NCBI RefSeq assembly: GCF_022346885.1
Contig: NZ_JAKRNK010000002.1
Span: forward strand, 682,001-746,000
Source of the DNA: Paenibacillus sp. ACRRX
GTDB lineage: Bacteria; Bacillota; Bacilli; Paenibacillales; Paenibacillaceae
Reading direction: 5' to 3'
Length of the DNA stretch: 64,000 nucleotides
In this document: positions 28,529 to 37,671 of the stretch, one piece after another
Layout: each line of letters begins with the position of its first letter
Position numbering within the stretch: position 1 is the first letter of the stretch
Notes under the pieces: generated by a model
Seen by the model: the letters and a program-made list of their open reading frames with translations, nothing else
Told to the model about the DNA's origin: nothing
Databases searched by the model: none
Position numbers and translations under genes: made by a program

Positions 28529-29827
28529 TTACACACTAGCGGTAAAGGAAGACCCTGTAAGGGACTGAACAGCTCGAGCCGTTTCCGAATCTACTCCGTT
28601 TATCGGCTCTCCGTTGTTTTCTTTATCGTCCCCGCCCCCCGCTGAACGACGTGAAGAACGTTGTTCTTGGTTCGCATTAGGTTGTCTGTCTCCTTGGAAC
28701 ATAGAGAAGGACATGGAAGCTTCTGAAGCAGCAGCAGTCTGCTGACTTACCTCAAGCTTCTCTACCTGAATTCCCTGTGACTGAAGTGCACCGCGCAGCA
28801 TGGACATTTGCTGATCAAGCATATCTTTAGCTGCAGCATGCTCCGTCATAAACTGTGCCACCAACTGACCATTCTGCATCGTTAATCGCACATTTACTTG
28901 CCCCAGATTTTCTGGATACAATGTAATTTTGGCTTCGGACACACCGTTACGTGATGTAATCAGCATTTGTTTTACCATAAATCCAGACATTTCTTGAGCA
29001 AAATGCTGTGCACGAATAACAGGAACTTGCTTGGTAGCATTTAAGCCTTCAGCTTTCATTGCAAATTGGCCTGCTGTCATGACTTGATTGTTAAGGTCCA
29101 ATCCATCATCTGTTACACCTGTAGACTCCTGTCCTCCCATCAAGCTCGCGAAAGATTGACCTTGCCCTGCTTGTGAATTGACGTTTGTCCCCTTGGCTAC
29201 AGCAGCTGTATGACCAACTTCCGCCTGTGCTTGGGCTGGAACTGCAGCTTGCGATAATCCAGCATCCGTTTGTGCGGCAGGTCGATTCAGCACTTGACCT
29301 AATTGCTGCAACAACTTGCCAGCTTGCTCATTCAATGCAGCATTTCCTGTAGTGCCCGTGTTCGCTTGTCGTAACAAATGTTGAATTTGTTCCAGTTGAT
29401 CTCGAACGACAAAGGCAACAGTCTGAGGCTGCTTAGCGAGCAAATCAATTGACGCCTCTTGCTCAGGTGTGACATCTACTTGCAGCGGTGTGAGCAGCGC
29501 CTGTGCTTGACCTATCCATTGCTGAAGTAATTCAAGCAATGCTGGATCAGTCTCTAGCTGTGACTCGTTATTCTGCAGCGCAGCCAGTAAAGATTGAATA
29601 AGTTCGTCAAGTGAACCAAGCGCTTCATCCGTTAGCGAACCTGCTTCGGCAAAAGCAACCAGTGGCATAAGAGACGCCATTGTTTCCTGACCCGTCGAAC
29701 CCGTATTCATACATTGTGATAAAGTGGCGAAAAACACACCGGCATCAGTAGCTCCTCCTTTTGTGGAGACGCCACTTGCTCCGGATACCGCATTAGCTGT
29801 TGGTACTGAAGAAACTGACATTGACAT
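28529..29827 (-). CDS. fliK: Flagellar hook-length control protein FliK
   Basis: FliK measures hook length and triggers the FlhB specificity switch. The 432-residue protein is Gln/Ala/Ser-rich over its first 270 residues, typical of the disordered ruler. The C-terminal domain (about 280-375) carries the family core SEAKITLYPENLGQVNVRL and LRGALQSQGI. I use ATG 29827 because the perfect AAGGAGGTGA ends eight bases earlier; a GTG inside that site is unlikely. A second FliK-like protein is encoded at 50963-52984. Confidence 0.92.
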   Translation of the reverse strand: MSMSVSSVPTANAVSGASGVSTKGGATDAGVFFATLSQCMNTGSTGQETMASLMPLVAFAEAGSLTDEALGSLDELIQSLLAALQNNESQLETDPALLELLQQWIGQAQALLTPLQVDVTPEQEASIDLLAKQPQTVAFVVRDQLEQIQHLLRQANTGTTGNAALNEQAGKLLQQLGQVLNRPAAQTDAGLSQAAVPAQAQAEVGHTAAVAKGTNVNSQAGQGQSFASLMGGQESTGVTDDGLDLNNQVMTAGQFAMKAEGLNATKQVPVIRAQHFAQEMSGFMVKQMLITSRNGVSEAKITLYPENLGQVNVRLTMQNGQLVAQFMTEHAAAKDMLDQQMSMLRGALQSQGIQVEKLEVSQQTAAASEASMSFSMFQGDRQPNANQEQRSSRRSAGGGDDKENNGEPINGVDSETARAVQSLTGSSFTASV

Positions 29828-29864
29828 ATATATCACCTCCTTTCAAACACAGCAGTACGCTACT

Positions 29865-30788
29865 TTATTTGTTCGGGAACAACTTGGACACTAGCTTAGC
29901 AGTTGCTTGCTTGTCCGCTTCCGTCATGGCATCAATCAATTTGGAGCGTGTTGCGTCATCTACTGCATTTAATACGGCCAAGACTTTTCCTGGATTTATT
30001 CTGGATGTTTCTAGCAAGATGCTGGCACCACTCTTTGGTGACATACTCGAGAAAGTCTTGCTGAGTTGTGTCTTGTCCAAACCTGTTGTTGCAGGTGCAG
30101 TCGTTTCATTTTTCTTGAGACGAGCCTGCAATGCAGCAATTTTCAAATTATCAGACGTCTGCACATCTTTTAATTGAATAGATGCTTCCGCAGCAGTTTT
30201 GGGATTCATTTTTTCTAGTATTTTGACGCGTTCTTCCTGCTTCATCGCGTGCAGCACCAGAACCATTTCTTCCTTCGTCAAATTCTCTAGTATTGGCGCA
30301 GCCTTGCTTGGCATCATTTTGGCATACATACCAGCGAGATCTTTCACTTGTTTATCATACTGGTCAGCGTTTACACGCTGCTGTTCTTGTTTTTGCGCCG
30401 ATTGATTGGCTTGCTGCGTCAGTTTGTTGACTTCGTCCTCTAATGTTTTACGTTTCTCGGCCAACACACGCAGATCATTATCTTTGGAAGCCAGAAGCTT
30501 TTTCAAGTCGGCAATTTGCTCTGCTTCTGTAGGAGCTGCTTCTTTACTTTTCTTGTCCTTGCTGTCTTTCTCTGCTTCCTTCTCATCTGGAGCAGGAAGT
30601 ACTTTATTAATTACAGGAACATCCTGCGCCCAGTTCAAAATATTATTTCGCCAGTCGACGTTAAATAACGTTAGCAGGACTACTAACAGCACAATCGTAA
30701 ACAAGATTGGCGTTGCAAAAAACAAAAATCGTTCAAAACCTGAATACTGACTTCCGTTATCTTCCAGCACTTCCTTAGCCACTGCCAT
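29865..30788 (-). CDS. MotE/YlxF-like flagellar protein with MgtE N-terminal-type domain
   Basis: This 307-residue protein corresponds in position to B. subtilis ylxF. It has one transmembrane helix near residues 25-45, a Lys/Glu/Gln coiled coil (about 85-145), and two copies of a helical unit similar to the MgtE N-terminal domain (MYAKMMPSKAAPILENL near 154-170 and LSKTFSSMSPKSGASILL near 240-258). No magnesium channel domain is present. It may act as a chaperone for a motor or stator component, as proposed for MotE; this is inference here. It lies between fliJ and fliK. Confidence 0.88.
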   Translation of the reverse strand: MAVAKEVLEDNGSQYSGFERFLFFATPILFTIVLLVVLLTLFNVDWRNNILNWAQDVPVINKVLPAPDEKEAEKDSKDKKSKEAAPTEAEQIADLKKLLASKDNDLRVLAEKRKTLEDEVNKLTQQANQSAQKQEQQRVNADQYDKQVKDLAGMYAKMMPSKAAPILENLTKEEMVLVLHAMKQEERVKILEKMNPKTAAEASIQLKDVQTSDNLKIAALQARLKKNETTAPATTGLDKTQLSKTFSSMSPKSGASILLETSRINPGKVLAVLNAVDDATRSKLIDAMTEADKQATAKLVSKLFPNK

Positions 30789-30829
30789 CCCTCCTGCTTC
30801 AGCGGCGGTTAACCTTTTCCGTCACAATT

Positions 30830-31276
30830 CTATCGAGTTGCCATATGGAAACGTACGGTCGCCATTTCGTCCATTTCATTTTGTTCGATAAGTGCAAGTT
30901 GCTGTTTAAAGTGGTCTTCCGCCTTCTCGCGTGCTTTCTTCCACAACTTCTCATCTGTCATGCAATCTTTCAGATTGTCTTGTCTGACTCTAACACGCCC
31001 TTCAGCGGCCAGCACTCTTTCATTGGCTGCAAAAATCTGTGAATCCATATGGGCGATATAATGCTGCCAGAGCTGCAATTCATGAGCTGGGGCACTTGAG
31101 TCAATCATGCTCTGTAGCGTGTCGGCAGCCTCTTTCCGTTCATTCTTCACTCGCACCAATTGGTCCTCTTCAATCTGCAAATGTCCAATGGCCTGCGAAA
31201 GCATCCACTCGGATTGTTTTTTCGTGTTTGTCTTCAGATCCAATACTTTCTGAAAAGAGTATTGAAAAGCGCGCAT
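30830..31276 (-). CDS. fliJ: Flagellar export chaperone-like protein FliJ
   Basis: FliJ is an antiparallel coiled-coil protein that links the FliI ATPase ring to FlhA. The 148-residue product is almost entirely charged helix with heptad pattern, beginning FQYSFQKVLDLKTNTKKQSEWML, a common Firmicute start. It lacks enzyme motifs, as expected. It sits 8 bases after fliI. Assignment rests on length, coiled-coil composition and position. Confidence 0.93.
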   Translation of the reverse strand: MRAFQYSFQKVLDLKTNTKKQSEWMLSQAIGHLQIEEDQLVRVKNERKEAADTLQSMIDSSAPAHELQLWQHYIAHMDSQIFAANERVLAAEGRVRVRQDNLKDCMTDEKLWKKAREKAEDHFKQQLALIEQNEMDEMATVRFHMATR

Positions 31277-31283
31277 CCGCTAC

Positions 31284-32618
31284 TCATCTCCCTTGAAATT
31301 GCATGGTCAACCGCTCAATCGTTTCTTCATATGACATTGATTCATTGATACGCTGCTTGGTAAAACCATAAATGTCATCAATTGCTTCTATTGCTTCGTC
31401 GATAGCAGCATTCGAACCTCGTTGATACGCACCAATATTAATGAGATCTTCTGATTCCCTATATACGGCCAACAAACGTTTTAATTGTTCCGCCGCAAGC
31501 TGATGTTCTTCAGGTACGATATCTTTCATGACTCGACTTACACTCGCCAATATATCGATCGCTGGAAAATGTCCTTTTTGCGCAATATTACGATTAAGCA
31601 CAATATGACCATCTAATATCCCGCGCACCGCATCAGCAATAGGTTCGTTCATGTCATCACCATCAACAAGCACCGTATAAAATGCGGTTATCGAGCCGTT
31701 CGGGCCTGTACCGCTGCGCTCAAGCAGCTTGGGCAGGCTTGCAAATACGGATGGCGTGTACCCGCGGGTTGCAGGCGGCTCACCAATCGCAAGCCCTACT
31801 TCCCGCATCGCCATCGCATAGCGTGTGACGGAATCCATCATCAGCATGACATTCATGCCCCGATCACGGAAGTATTCAGCTATCGTAGTTGCTATTACCG
31901 CACCCTTAATTCGAACAAGTGCTGGTTGATCCGATGTTGCCACCACAACAACCGAGCGTGCCAACCCTTCAGGACCCAGATCTCGCTCGATAAACTCGAG
32001 TACCTCTCGACCTCGCTCTCCTACAAGAGCTATGACGTTCACATCGGCAGCGGTATTACGCGCAATCATACCAAGCAGCGTACTTTTACCAACGCCGGAG
32101 CCAGCAAATATCCCTACACGCTGTCCATTTCCAATCGTAAGCAGCCCATCGATTGCACGTACGCCAACACCAATGGGGTCTTGAACACGTGGTCTCTTCA
32201 GCGGATTCGATGGAATGTTCGACGTAGAACACTTGGCCATCCTCGTTGGGAGGAAGGACCCATCCAGAGGCTGACCCAATCCGTTCAGCACTTTCCCCAG
32301 AAGTTCCGATCCTACCTGTACGGTCAATGGTTTGCCAGTTCCAACGACATCACAGCCTGGGCCAATATCGTTAAGCTCACCTAACGGCATTAACAGCACT
32401 TTGTTGTCGCGGAAACCTACCACCTCAGCCATTAAGGGGACGTTACCTTTATTCGGATGAATAAAACATACCTCACCGATGCTGGCATCTGGCCCTTCTG
32501 ATTCTACTGTCAATCCAATAACTTGAGTTACTTTTCCATTCACGCGAACGGGATCCACGTGTTTGAGAAACTCTGTATATTTATCTACATTCCAAACGTG
32601 CTCTGCATTAGATTTCAT
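31284..32618 (-). CDS. fliI: Flagellum-specific ATPase FliI
   Basis: FliI is the F1-beta-like ATPase of the flagellar export apparatus. Walker A GIFAGSGVGKSTLLG lies near residue 168, Walker B VMLMMDSVTRYAMA near 250, and the EPPATRGYTPSVFA segment follows. I place the start at ATG 32618 (444 residues): GGGGAG is ten bases upstream, while the ATG three codons earlier is only one base from it. The start lies within the end of fliH, so the two genes are coupled, matching their complex. Confidence 0.96.
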   Translation of the reverse strand: MKSNAEHVWNVDKYTEFLKHVDPVRVNGKVTQVIGLTVESEGPDASIGEVCFIHPNKGNVPLMAEVVGFRDNKVLLMPLGELNDIGPGCDVVGTGKPLTVQVGSELLGKVLNGLGQPLDGSFLPTRMAKCSTSNIPSNPLKRPRVQDPIGVGVRAIDGLLTIGNGQRVGIFAGSGVGKSTLLGMIARNTAADVNVIALVGERGREVLEFIERDLGPEGLARSVVVVATSDQPALVRIKGAVIATTIAEYFRDRGMNVMLMMDSVTRYAMAMREVGLAIGEPPATRGYTPSVFASLPKLLERSGTGPNGSITAFYTVLVDGDDMNEPIADAVRGILDGHIVLNRNIAQKGHFPAIDILASVSRVMKDIVPEEHQLAAEQLKRLLAVYRESEDLINIGAYQRGSNAAIDEAIEAIDDIYGFTKQRINESMSYEETIERLTMQFQGR

Positions 32619-33456
32619 CGTTGACATGCTCCCCGTGATGAACGGCTACTTGAATCAGCGCCTTCTTTAATTCTTCCAGTTGTGTATCAATTCTCGCATC
32701 GATGCTTCCCAATGACGAACGAATGACACAGCCGTGATCCTGAACACTTCCATCCGGAATAATCTGAAGTTCCGCTTGTGAATCAATCGCAATGCTTAAT
32801 TCTTCGCGTGCTGCATGGATAAACATAAATTGCGCAGGAGATACACAAAGAGTAATTACTCCACTTTCCCGCTTACGCGATAGCTGCTTCTTCACCATTT
32901 CCAAGATAAGCTCAGGCTGCACCGTCAGTTGCTGATCAATAATCTTCTCCGCAATAGAACAACTCAAGGATACAACAAAAGGTTCGGCTTCCTGAATCAA
33001 TTGATCTTTTGCTGCATAGGCCTGCTTCAGCAATTCACCCGCCTCGCTGACTTTTAACTCATAAGCCTCTTTAATAGCTTGTTCGGCTTGTGATACTCCA
33101 GCTTCGTATCCTTCGGTCTGAGCTTGCTGTTGAATCTCACTGCGAAGCTCGTCGTCTTGTGTTCTGCGCTCATCCCACCAGGCTTCGATCTCTGCACGCG
33201 CATCTTCCAACATCTGTTCAGATTGTTCTGATGCCACTCGGACTTGATCTTCTGCAAATGCTTGCGCGTCTGCAAGAATATCTTGACGCAAAGCAGCCAA
33301 CTGCGTGTCTTTGGCTAACAAATTGTCACCCGTTAGTTCTTCCTCGTCCGCCTGCTCTTGTTGCTCTAACAGTCGTTCTTGGTGACGTCGTACTGCCTCC
33401 AGCATTCTCATTTGTTCAACAGGAATGTAGTGGGAAGATTTAATCACGTTAGACAA
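32608..33456 (-). CDS. fliH: Flagellar export ATPase regulator FliH
   Basis: FliH binds and inhibits FliI until it docks to the export gate. The 282-residue protein starts with VIKSSHYIPV, the N-terminal docking segment, followed by a Gln/Glu/Ala-rich long coiled coil (about 10-150) and a globular C-terminal domain resembling vacuolar ATPase stalk subunits. It overlaps fliG upstream and fliI downstream. Length and composition fit the family. Confidence 0.93.
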   Translation of the reverse strand: MSNVIKSSHYIPVEQMRMLEAVRRHQERLLEQQEQADEEELTGDNLLAKDTQLAALRQDILADAQAFAEDQVRVASEQSEQMLEDARAEIEAWWDERRTQDDELRSEIQQQAQTEGYEAGVSQAEQAIKEAYELKVSEAGELLKQAYAAKDQLIQEAEPFVVSLSCSIAEKIIDQQLTVQPELILEMVKKQLSRKRESGVITLCVSPAQFMFIHAAREELSIAIDSQAELQIIPDGSVQDHGCVIRSSLGSIDARIDTQLEELKKALIQVAVHHGEHVNDEI

Positions 33457-34462
33457 TGATATCGTCTCCTCCGCCGCGCGCTATAATGATCTCGCCCGAT
33501 TCCTCTAAGCGACGAATTGTAGCAACGATGCGCGTCTGCGCTTCCTCCACGTCACGCAACCGCACAGGTCCCATAAATTCCATTTCTTCTTTGAAAGTAT
33601 CCGCCATCCGTTTCGACATATTGCGGAAAATAACACCTCGTACATCTTCGCTTGCCACTTTGAGTGCAAGCTGCAAGTCCGAGTTATCAATGTCCCGAAT
33701 AATACGTTGGATCGATCGATTGTCAATATTGACAATATCCTCAAACACGAACATCCGTTTCTTGATCTCTTCTGCCAATTCAGGATCCTGGATTTCAAGA
33801 GAATCCAAAATGGTACGTTCTGTACCGCGATCGACGCCATTTAAGATATTGACAATCGATTCGATACCACCTGCGCTTGTATAATCTTGCGTTACTGTAG
33901 CAGACAACTTCTGCTCAAGCACACTTTCCACCTGACTGACTACCTCTGGAGAAGTGCTGTCCATTAACGCGATTCTGCGTGCAACCTCTGCTTGTTTATC
34001 TGGGCTTAACGATGACAAGATCTGAGATGACTGCTCGGTCTGCAAATAGGATAGGACGAGAGCAATAGTTTGCGCGCTCTCGTTCTGAATAAAGTTCAAA
34101 ATTTGCAAAGCATCAGCCTTGCGAGCAAAGTCAAACGGACGAACTTGCAAAGTTGCCGTCAAACGGTTAATAATGTCCACCGCTTTAGAAGCACCCAGCG
34201 CTTTTTCCAATATTTCTTTGGCGTACGTAATACCACCTTGCGAAATATATTCTTGCGCCAAACAAATTTGATGAAATTCGCTTAACACGGTTTCTTTATC
34301 AACAGAGTCAACTTTTCTTACATTTGCAATTTCAAGCGTTAATTGCTCGATCTCTTCATCTCTTAAATGCTTAAATATTTGCGCCGATACTTCAGGACCT
34401 AATGAAATGAGCAAGATCGCCGCTTTTTGTCTGCCTGTTAAACCTTGATTGTTTCTAGCCAT
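33449..34462 (-). CDS. fliG: Flagellar motor switch protein FliG
   Basis: FliG is the rotor protein that contacts the stators. The 337 residues have the N-terminal FliF-binding domain (LTGRQKAAILLISLGPEVSAQ), the middle ARM domain with the EHPQ-equivalent region altered in this lineage, and the C-terminal domain whose charged helix (DLQLALKVASEDVRGVIFRNMSKRM-type segment near 270-295) acts in torque generation. It overlaps fliH by eight bases and follows fliF. The protein is complete. Confidence 0.96.
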   Translation of the reverse strand: MARNNQGLTGRQKAAILLISLGPEVSAQIFKHLRDEEIEQLTLEIANVRKVDSVDKETVLSEFHQICLAQEYISQGGITYAKEILEKALGASKAVDIINRLTATLQVRPFDFARKADALQILNFIQNESAQTIALVLSYLQTEQSSQILSSLSPDKQAEVARRIALMDSTSPEVVSQVESVLEQKLSATVTQDYTSAGGIESIVNILNGVDRGTERTILDSLEIQDPELAEEIKKRMFVFEDIVNIDNRSIQRIIRDIDNSDLQLALKVASEDVRGVIFRNMSKRMADTFKEEMEFMGPVRLRDVEEAQTRIVATIRRLEESGEIIIARGGGDDIIV

Positions 34463-34468
34463 CTATGC

Positions 34469-36052
34469 TCACCTCGATTCGTCAACTAGCCAAGTCCGCA
34501 GCAAATTGACGAATTCTTCTGGTTTCTTCTTCGCCAACGATTCCAATTGCTTGCGCACCTGATTCTCGTTTGTTGCATATTCCAAATCAATCGAAGGAAG
34601 TTCAACATGCGTTGGAATATAGCTCATTCCATCTTCATCGATAAATTCTTCTTCGCGCTTTTTGCGTTTGCGAGCAACTGCAAATGCAATTCCTCCACCA
34701 ATTAACAATAGAGCAAGTGCTCCAGCCCCATACCATACCCAAGTCGGGATAGAAGTCGTACTCAAAACTCCGCCATTAGTCCCATTTTGTGAAATGACAG
34801 AAACTTTTCCTTCTAATTCCGCGTCAGTTATAGTAGAGCCTGATTCTTTCAGTTGAGCTGCTACGATAGAACGAAGAACTTTCTCCACGGATTTGAGTTT
34901 CTCATCCGTAAGATCAGGCGATTCAACTGCAGCATGAATGGTTAAATCTTTAACAGCATACGGGCTGGACTGAATCAGGTTTTTAATCCGGTTCACTTCA
35001 TAGTTTACGGTCTTCTGAGACTTCTCTGATGAGGTATCTCCGTTTCCGGTCGCACCTGGGTAATTGGTAACATCTTCACTGCCTGTACCCGCTACACCTT
35101 GCTGCGCACTTTTACCCGTGAATGTTTCCTGCAGCTCTTGAACACTGATTTCAATACCTTTCATGTTCTCAGCATCAACAGGAGTCACCATATTTTCTTC
35201 TTTGTTCACTTTATCAAAGTTGAGATTGGCGGATACCAAGACATTTGCGTTCTCGGGACCGACAACACCAGCTAAGAAGCTGCGTACTTTATCGCCCAAG
35301 TCGCGTTCATAGCGGCGTTGGATGACCAGTTGCTCTTCGACTTCACTTGCAATTCCGGATTTCCCTGAACCTGGCGAACCGGAAGCATACATAGGTCCTT
35401 CATCGCTTGATAACGTAATGTTGTCAGCTGTAAGGTTAGGCACTGCCGATTTGACGAGATTAAAGTATCCATCTACAACTTCTTGTTTCGGGCTGTAGCC
35501 TGGTTTGAACTTTAATAATACAGATGCAGATGCTTGTTGTTCTTCATTTGTTGCAAATACACTTTCTTTAGGCAGATTAACCAGTACTTGTGCATCGTTA
35601 ATCCCTTGCATGTTCCGAAGGAGTCGTTCTATTTCGCCATTCAAGGCATCCTTGTAACGAACATCAAACACGTTATCCGTCATGCCGCCCATAAGACCGT
35701 CGGCACCAAATGAATCAAAGCCAATAGAGCCATTTTTAACGATACCTTGTGCACCGATGTCTACTTTTACTTTGGACGCAGACGCCTCGGGGACAGAAAT
35801 TGAACTGCCGTCAGCACTTAATTCGTAAGGTATCTTGTTAGTGTTCAGATATTCAATAATTCCAGCTGCGTCATTCGAGTTCAGATCTCGGAATGCTAAC
35901 GCATATTCCGTTTTAGATAGCTGATAGGTTATTAAGCTAATCGCAACAACCAACAGTACCAAGGTGGATATTAGGATCCACTTCGTTCTTTTACCAAATT
36001 GATTCCAGTATTGAGAAGCTCGTTCCCGATACTGGCCTATTTTCTCTTTCAA
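34469..36052 (-). CDS. fliF: Flagellar MS-ring protein FliF
   Basis: FliF makes the MS ring, the base for the rotor and export apparatus. The 527-residue protein has two transmembrane helices (about 24-44 and 440-462), a large periplasmic-type region with ring-building motifs between (LVNLPKESVFATNEEQ-like), and a C-terminal cytoplasmic tail that binds FliG (IDLEYATNENQVRKQLESL). A Gly/Ser/Thr-rich loop lies near 310-335. It is complete, between fliE and fliG. Confidence 0.97.
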   Translation of the reverse strand: MKEKIGQYRERASQYWNQFGKRTKWILISTLVLLVVAISLITYQLSKTEYALAFRDLNSNDAAGIIEYLNTNKIPYELSADGSSISVPEASASKVKVDIGAQGIVKNGSIGFDSFGADGLMGGMTDNVFDVRYKDALNGEIERLLRNMQGINDAQVLVNLPKESVFATNEEQQASASVLLKFKPGYSPKQEVVDGYFNLVKSAVPNLTADNITLSSDEGPMYASGSPGSGKSGIASEVEEQLVIQRRYERDLGDKVRSFLAGVVGPENANVLVSANLNFDKVNKEENMVTPVDAENMKGIEISVQELQETFTGKSAQQGVAGTGSEDVTNYPGATGNGDTSSEKSQKTVNYEVNRIKNLIQSSPYAVKDLTIHAAVESPDLTDEKLKSVEKVLRSIVAAQLKESGSTITDAELEGKVSVISQNGTNGGVLSTTSIPTWVWYGAGALALLLIGGGIAFAVARKRKKREEEFIDEDGMSYIPTHVELPSIDLEYATNENQVRKQLESLAKKKPEEFVNLLRTWLVDESR

Positions 36053-36092
36053 TTCTCGTCACCCCACCAAAACTGTGTAAGACAAGACGTCT

Positions 36093-36410
36093 TTACATTT
36101 GCATGCGCATGACTTCTTGATAAGCTTCGACTACTTTATTTCGTACTTGTGTCGTCAACTGTAAGCTTAGAAGCGCGCGTTCTGAGGCGATCATGAGCTG
36201 GTCTACGTTAACTTCACCGATCATAAATTGTTTGTTCATACTTTGGACTTGATGCTCTTGTGCATCAACTTGTTGAAGTGAATCCGCTAGAAATTCCCCA
36301 AATGACTTGGTCATTTCCGCTGGTGTTGCTGGAGCTGATGATGAGATGTTACTAACTGTGGCTTGCACTTGAGATGGTTGCATCGGCAACATCATCGTGT
36401 TCGTGATCAT
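36093..36410 (-). CDS. fliE: Flagellar hook-basal body protein FliE
   Basis: FliE connects the MS ring to the rod. The 105-residue protein contains the SFGEFLADSLQQVDAQEHQ N-terminal helix and the C-terminal block GEVNVDQLMIASERALLSLQLT followed by VVEAYQEVMRMQM, which define the family. The gene starts with GTGATC-compatible ATG codons near 36410. It is placed between flgC and fliF, normal for Bacillales. Confidence 0.95.
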   Translation of the reverse strand: MITNTMMLPMQPSQVQATVSNISSSAPATPAEMTKSFGEFLADSLQQVDAQEHQVQSMNKQFMIGEVNVDQLMIASERALLSLQLTTQVRNKVVEAYQEVMRMQM

Positions 36411-36450
36411 CCTGTACCCTCATTTCGCATTAGTTCAAGTTCAATGCCCG

Positions 36451-36903
36451 TTATGCCCTTCCAATTTCCAATGCCTTTGTAATCATGGACTTTGAAGCAT
36501 TTAACGCTGTGACATTGGCTTCATAAGATCGAGTAGCTGATATCATATCAACCATTTCTCTAGCCATATCTACATTCGGCATGGATACATAACCGTTCGC
36601 ATCCGCATCCGGATGGGTTGGTTGATACACAAGCTTAAAAGGCGAAGCATCATCTTGAATTCGACTCACTCTTACGCCACTTGTTGATTTTGTTCCTTGC
36701 ATTGCAGAATCCAATGTTTGTTGAAAGGATGGCTGCGTTTGCGACATCACAACTACTTTTCGACGATAAGGTACGACTTGCCCGTTAACTACCTGAGCAC
36801 GAGTTGTCTCTCCATTCGCAATATTCGAAGAGATCACATCCATCCGTAACCGTTGTGCCGTTAATCCTGAAGAACTGATCTGAAAGCTGTTACTAATGTT
36901 CAT
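36451..36903 (-). CDS. flgC: Flagellar basal-body rod protein FlgC
   Basis: A proximal rod protein of 150 residues. It shows the rod-family N-terminus FQISSSGLTAQRLRMDVISSNIAN and the C-terminal DMISATRSYEANVTALNASKSM helix. Both ends form coiled coils in the rod. It starts eight bases after flgB, so both are translated from one message. The product is complete. Confidence 0.97.
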   Translation of the reverse strand: MNISNSFQISSSGLTAQRLRMDVISSNIANGETTRAQVVNGQVVPYRRKVVVMSQTQPSFQQTLDSAMQGTKSTSGVRVSRIQDDASPFKLVYQPTHPDADANGYVSMPNVDMAREMVDMISATRSYEANVTALNASKSMITKALEIGRA

Positions 36904-36911
36904 TCCTCAAC

Positions 36912-37316
36912 TTACCTCCTGACATCCATACCGGTACGCATCATGTTAATGTGATGATTGACTTGCTGTACGTATGTAAAATAACGTAATTGGTTCTCCG
37001 CCTGCAGCGCCATCTCCCGGTCCATATCAACGTTATTTGCATTGTTACCCATAACAGTTGATTCGTCTTGGACGGTTTTGAACTCTGGCACACCTTGTGA
37101 CGGTCCAATATAAAAATGCTTTTCATTTGTCCGTCGGCCAGTTAACGATCCTCCATTCATTTGATCGCGAAGGATCGATTCGAACTGAACATCAGATCGC
37201 TTGTAATATGGTGTATCTACATTGGCGATATTGTTGGCAGTTGCGTTCTGCCTTGCGGCAGCTGCCTGAATGGCACCTTCAAGTTGTCTAAATTGTAAGC
37301 CATTCAATAAATCCAC
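36912..37316 (-). CDS. flgB: Flagellar basal-body rod protein FlgB
   Basis: A proximal rod protein, first gene of the fla/che cluster. The 134 residues show LEGAIQAAAARQNATANNIANVDTP near the start, DVQFESILRD, and a C-terminal NNVDMDREMALQAENQLRY helix. GGGGGAGACC precedes the ATG. Upstream lies a 240-base region with inverted repeats and no gene, then the hslU terminator, so transcription of the cluster probably starts there. Confidence 0.97.
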   Translation of the reverse strand: MDLLNGLQFRQLEGAIQAAAARQNATANNIANVDTPYYKRSDVQFESILRDQMNGGSLTGRRTNEKHFYIGPSQGVPEFKTVQDESTVMGNNANNVDMDREMALQAENQLRYFTYVQQVNHHINMMRTGMDVRR

Positions 37317-37558
37317 ATGGTCTCCCCCGCTTTCTCCACAAATGAATCTTTATTTCATGATTCAACGTTAAACTGCTTTTTCCTGCTTTTAATCGACAAA
37401 ATTCGATTAAAAATTACAAATTACTACTGACAGGCGTGAGCATTCGTAAATCCCTTGCCATAACTTGCATAAAAAACGACTCGACATCTCAAAATTAAAC
37501 ATTTTGTCTGAAATTGCGCACTTTTATCATCTTAAACTTTACAAGAGAAAACAATATG
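37317..37558 (-). promoter_or_regulatory. Upstream control region of the fla/che cluster
   Basis: This gene-free stretch lies between the hslU terminator and flgB. It is AT-rich. A perfect ten-base inverted repeat with a six-base spacer (TTTTAATCGA at 37387-37396, TCGATTAAAA at 37403-37412) lies about 75-95 bases before flgB. A shorter TGAATC/GATTCA pair (37343-37348, 37359-37364) lies just before the ribosome site. I could not single out a convincing sigma-A or sigma-D promoter. In B. subtilis the fla/che promoter lies in the same place. Confidence 0.6.
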
Positions 37559-37592
37559 AAAAAAGCCCTATCTTTCGATTGAAAGACAGGGC
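37559..37592 (-). terminator. Terminator after hslU
   Basis: On the minus strand GCCCTGTCTTTC pairs with GAAAGATAGGGC over twelve base pairs with one G-T pair, with an AATC loop and a run of six Ts. It lies about 80 bases after the hslU stop and separates the hslVU genes from the fla/che cluster. Confidence 0.92.
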
Positions 37593-37671
37593 AAATAGTG
37601 GAAAACAATTTAATTAACATATATATACTGCGTGCAAAACAAGTATTATATATGACTATATGTTCATGTTT

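Noticed and set aside
37490-37515. Resemblance to a CodY box upstream of flgB
   Set aside because: Too many mismatches to AATTTTCWGAAAATT when aligned without gaps.
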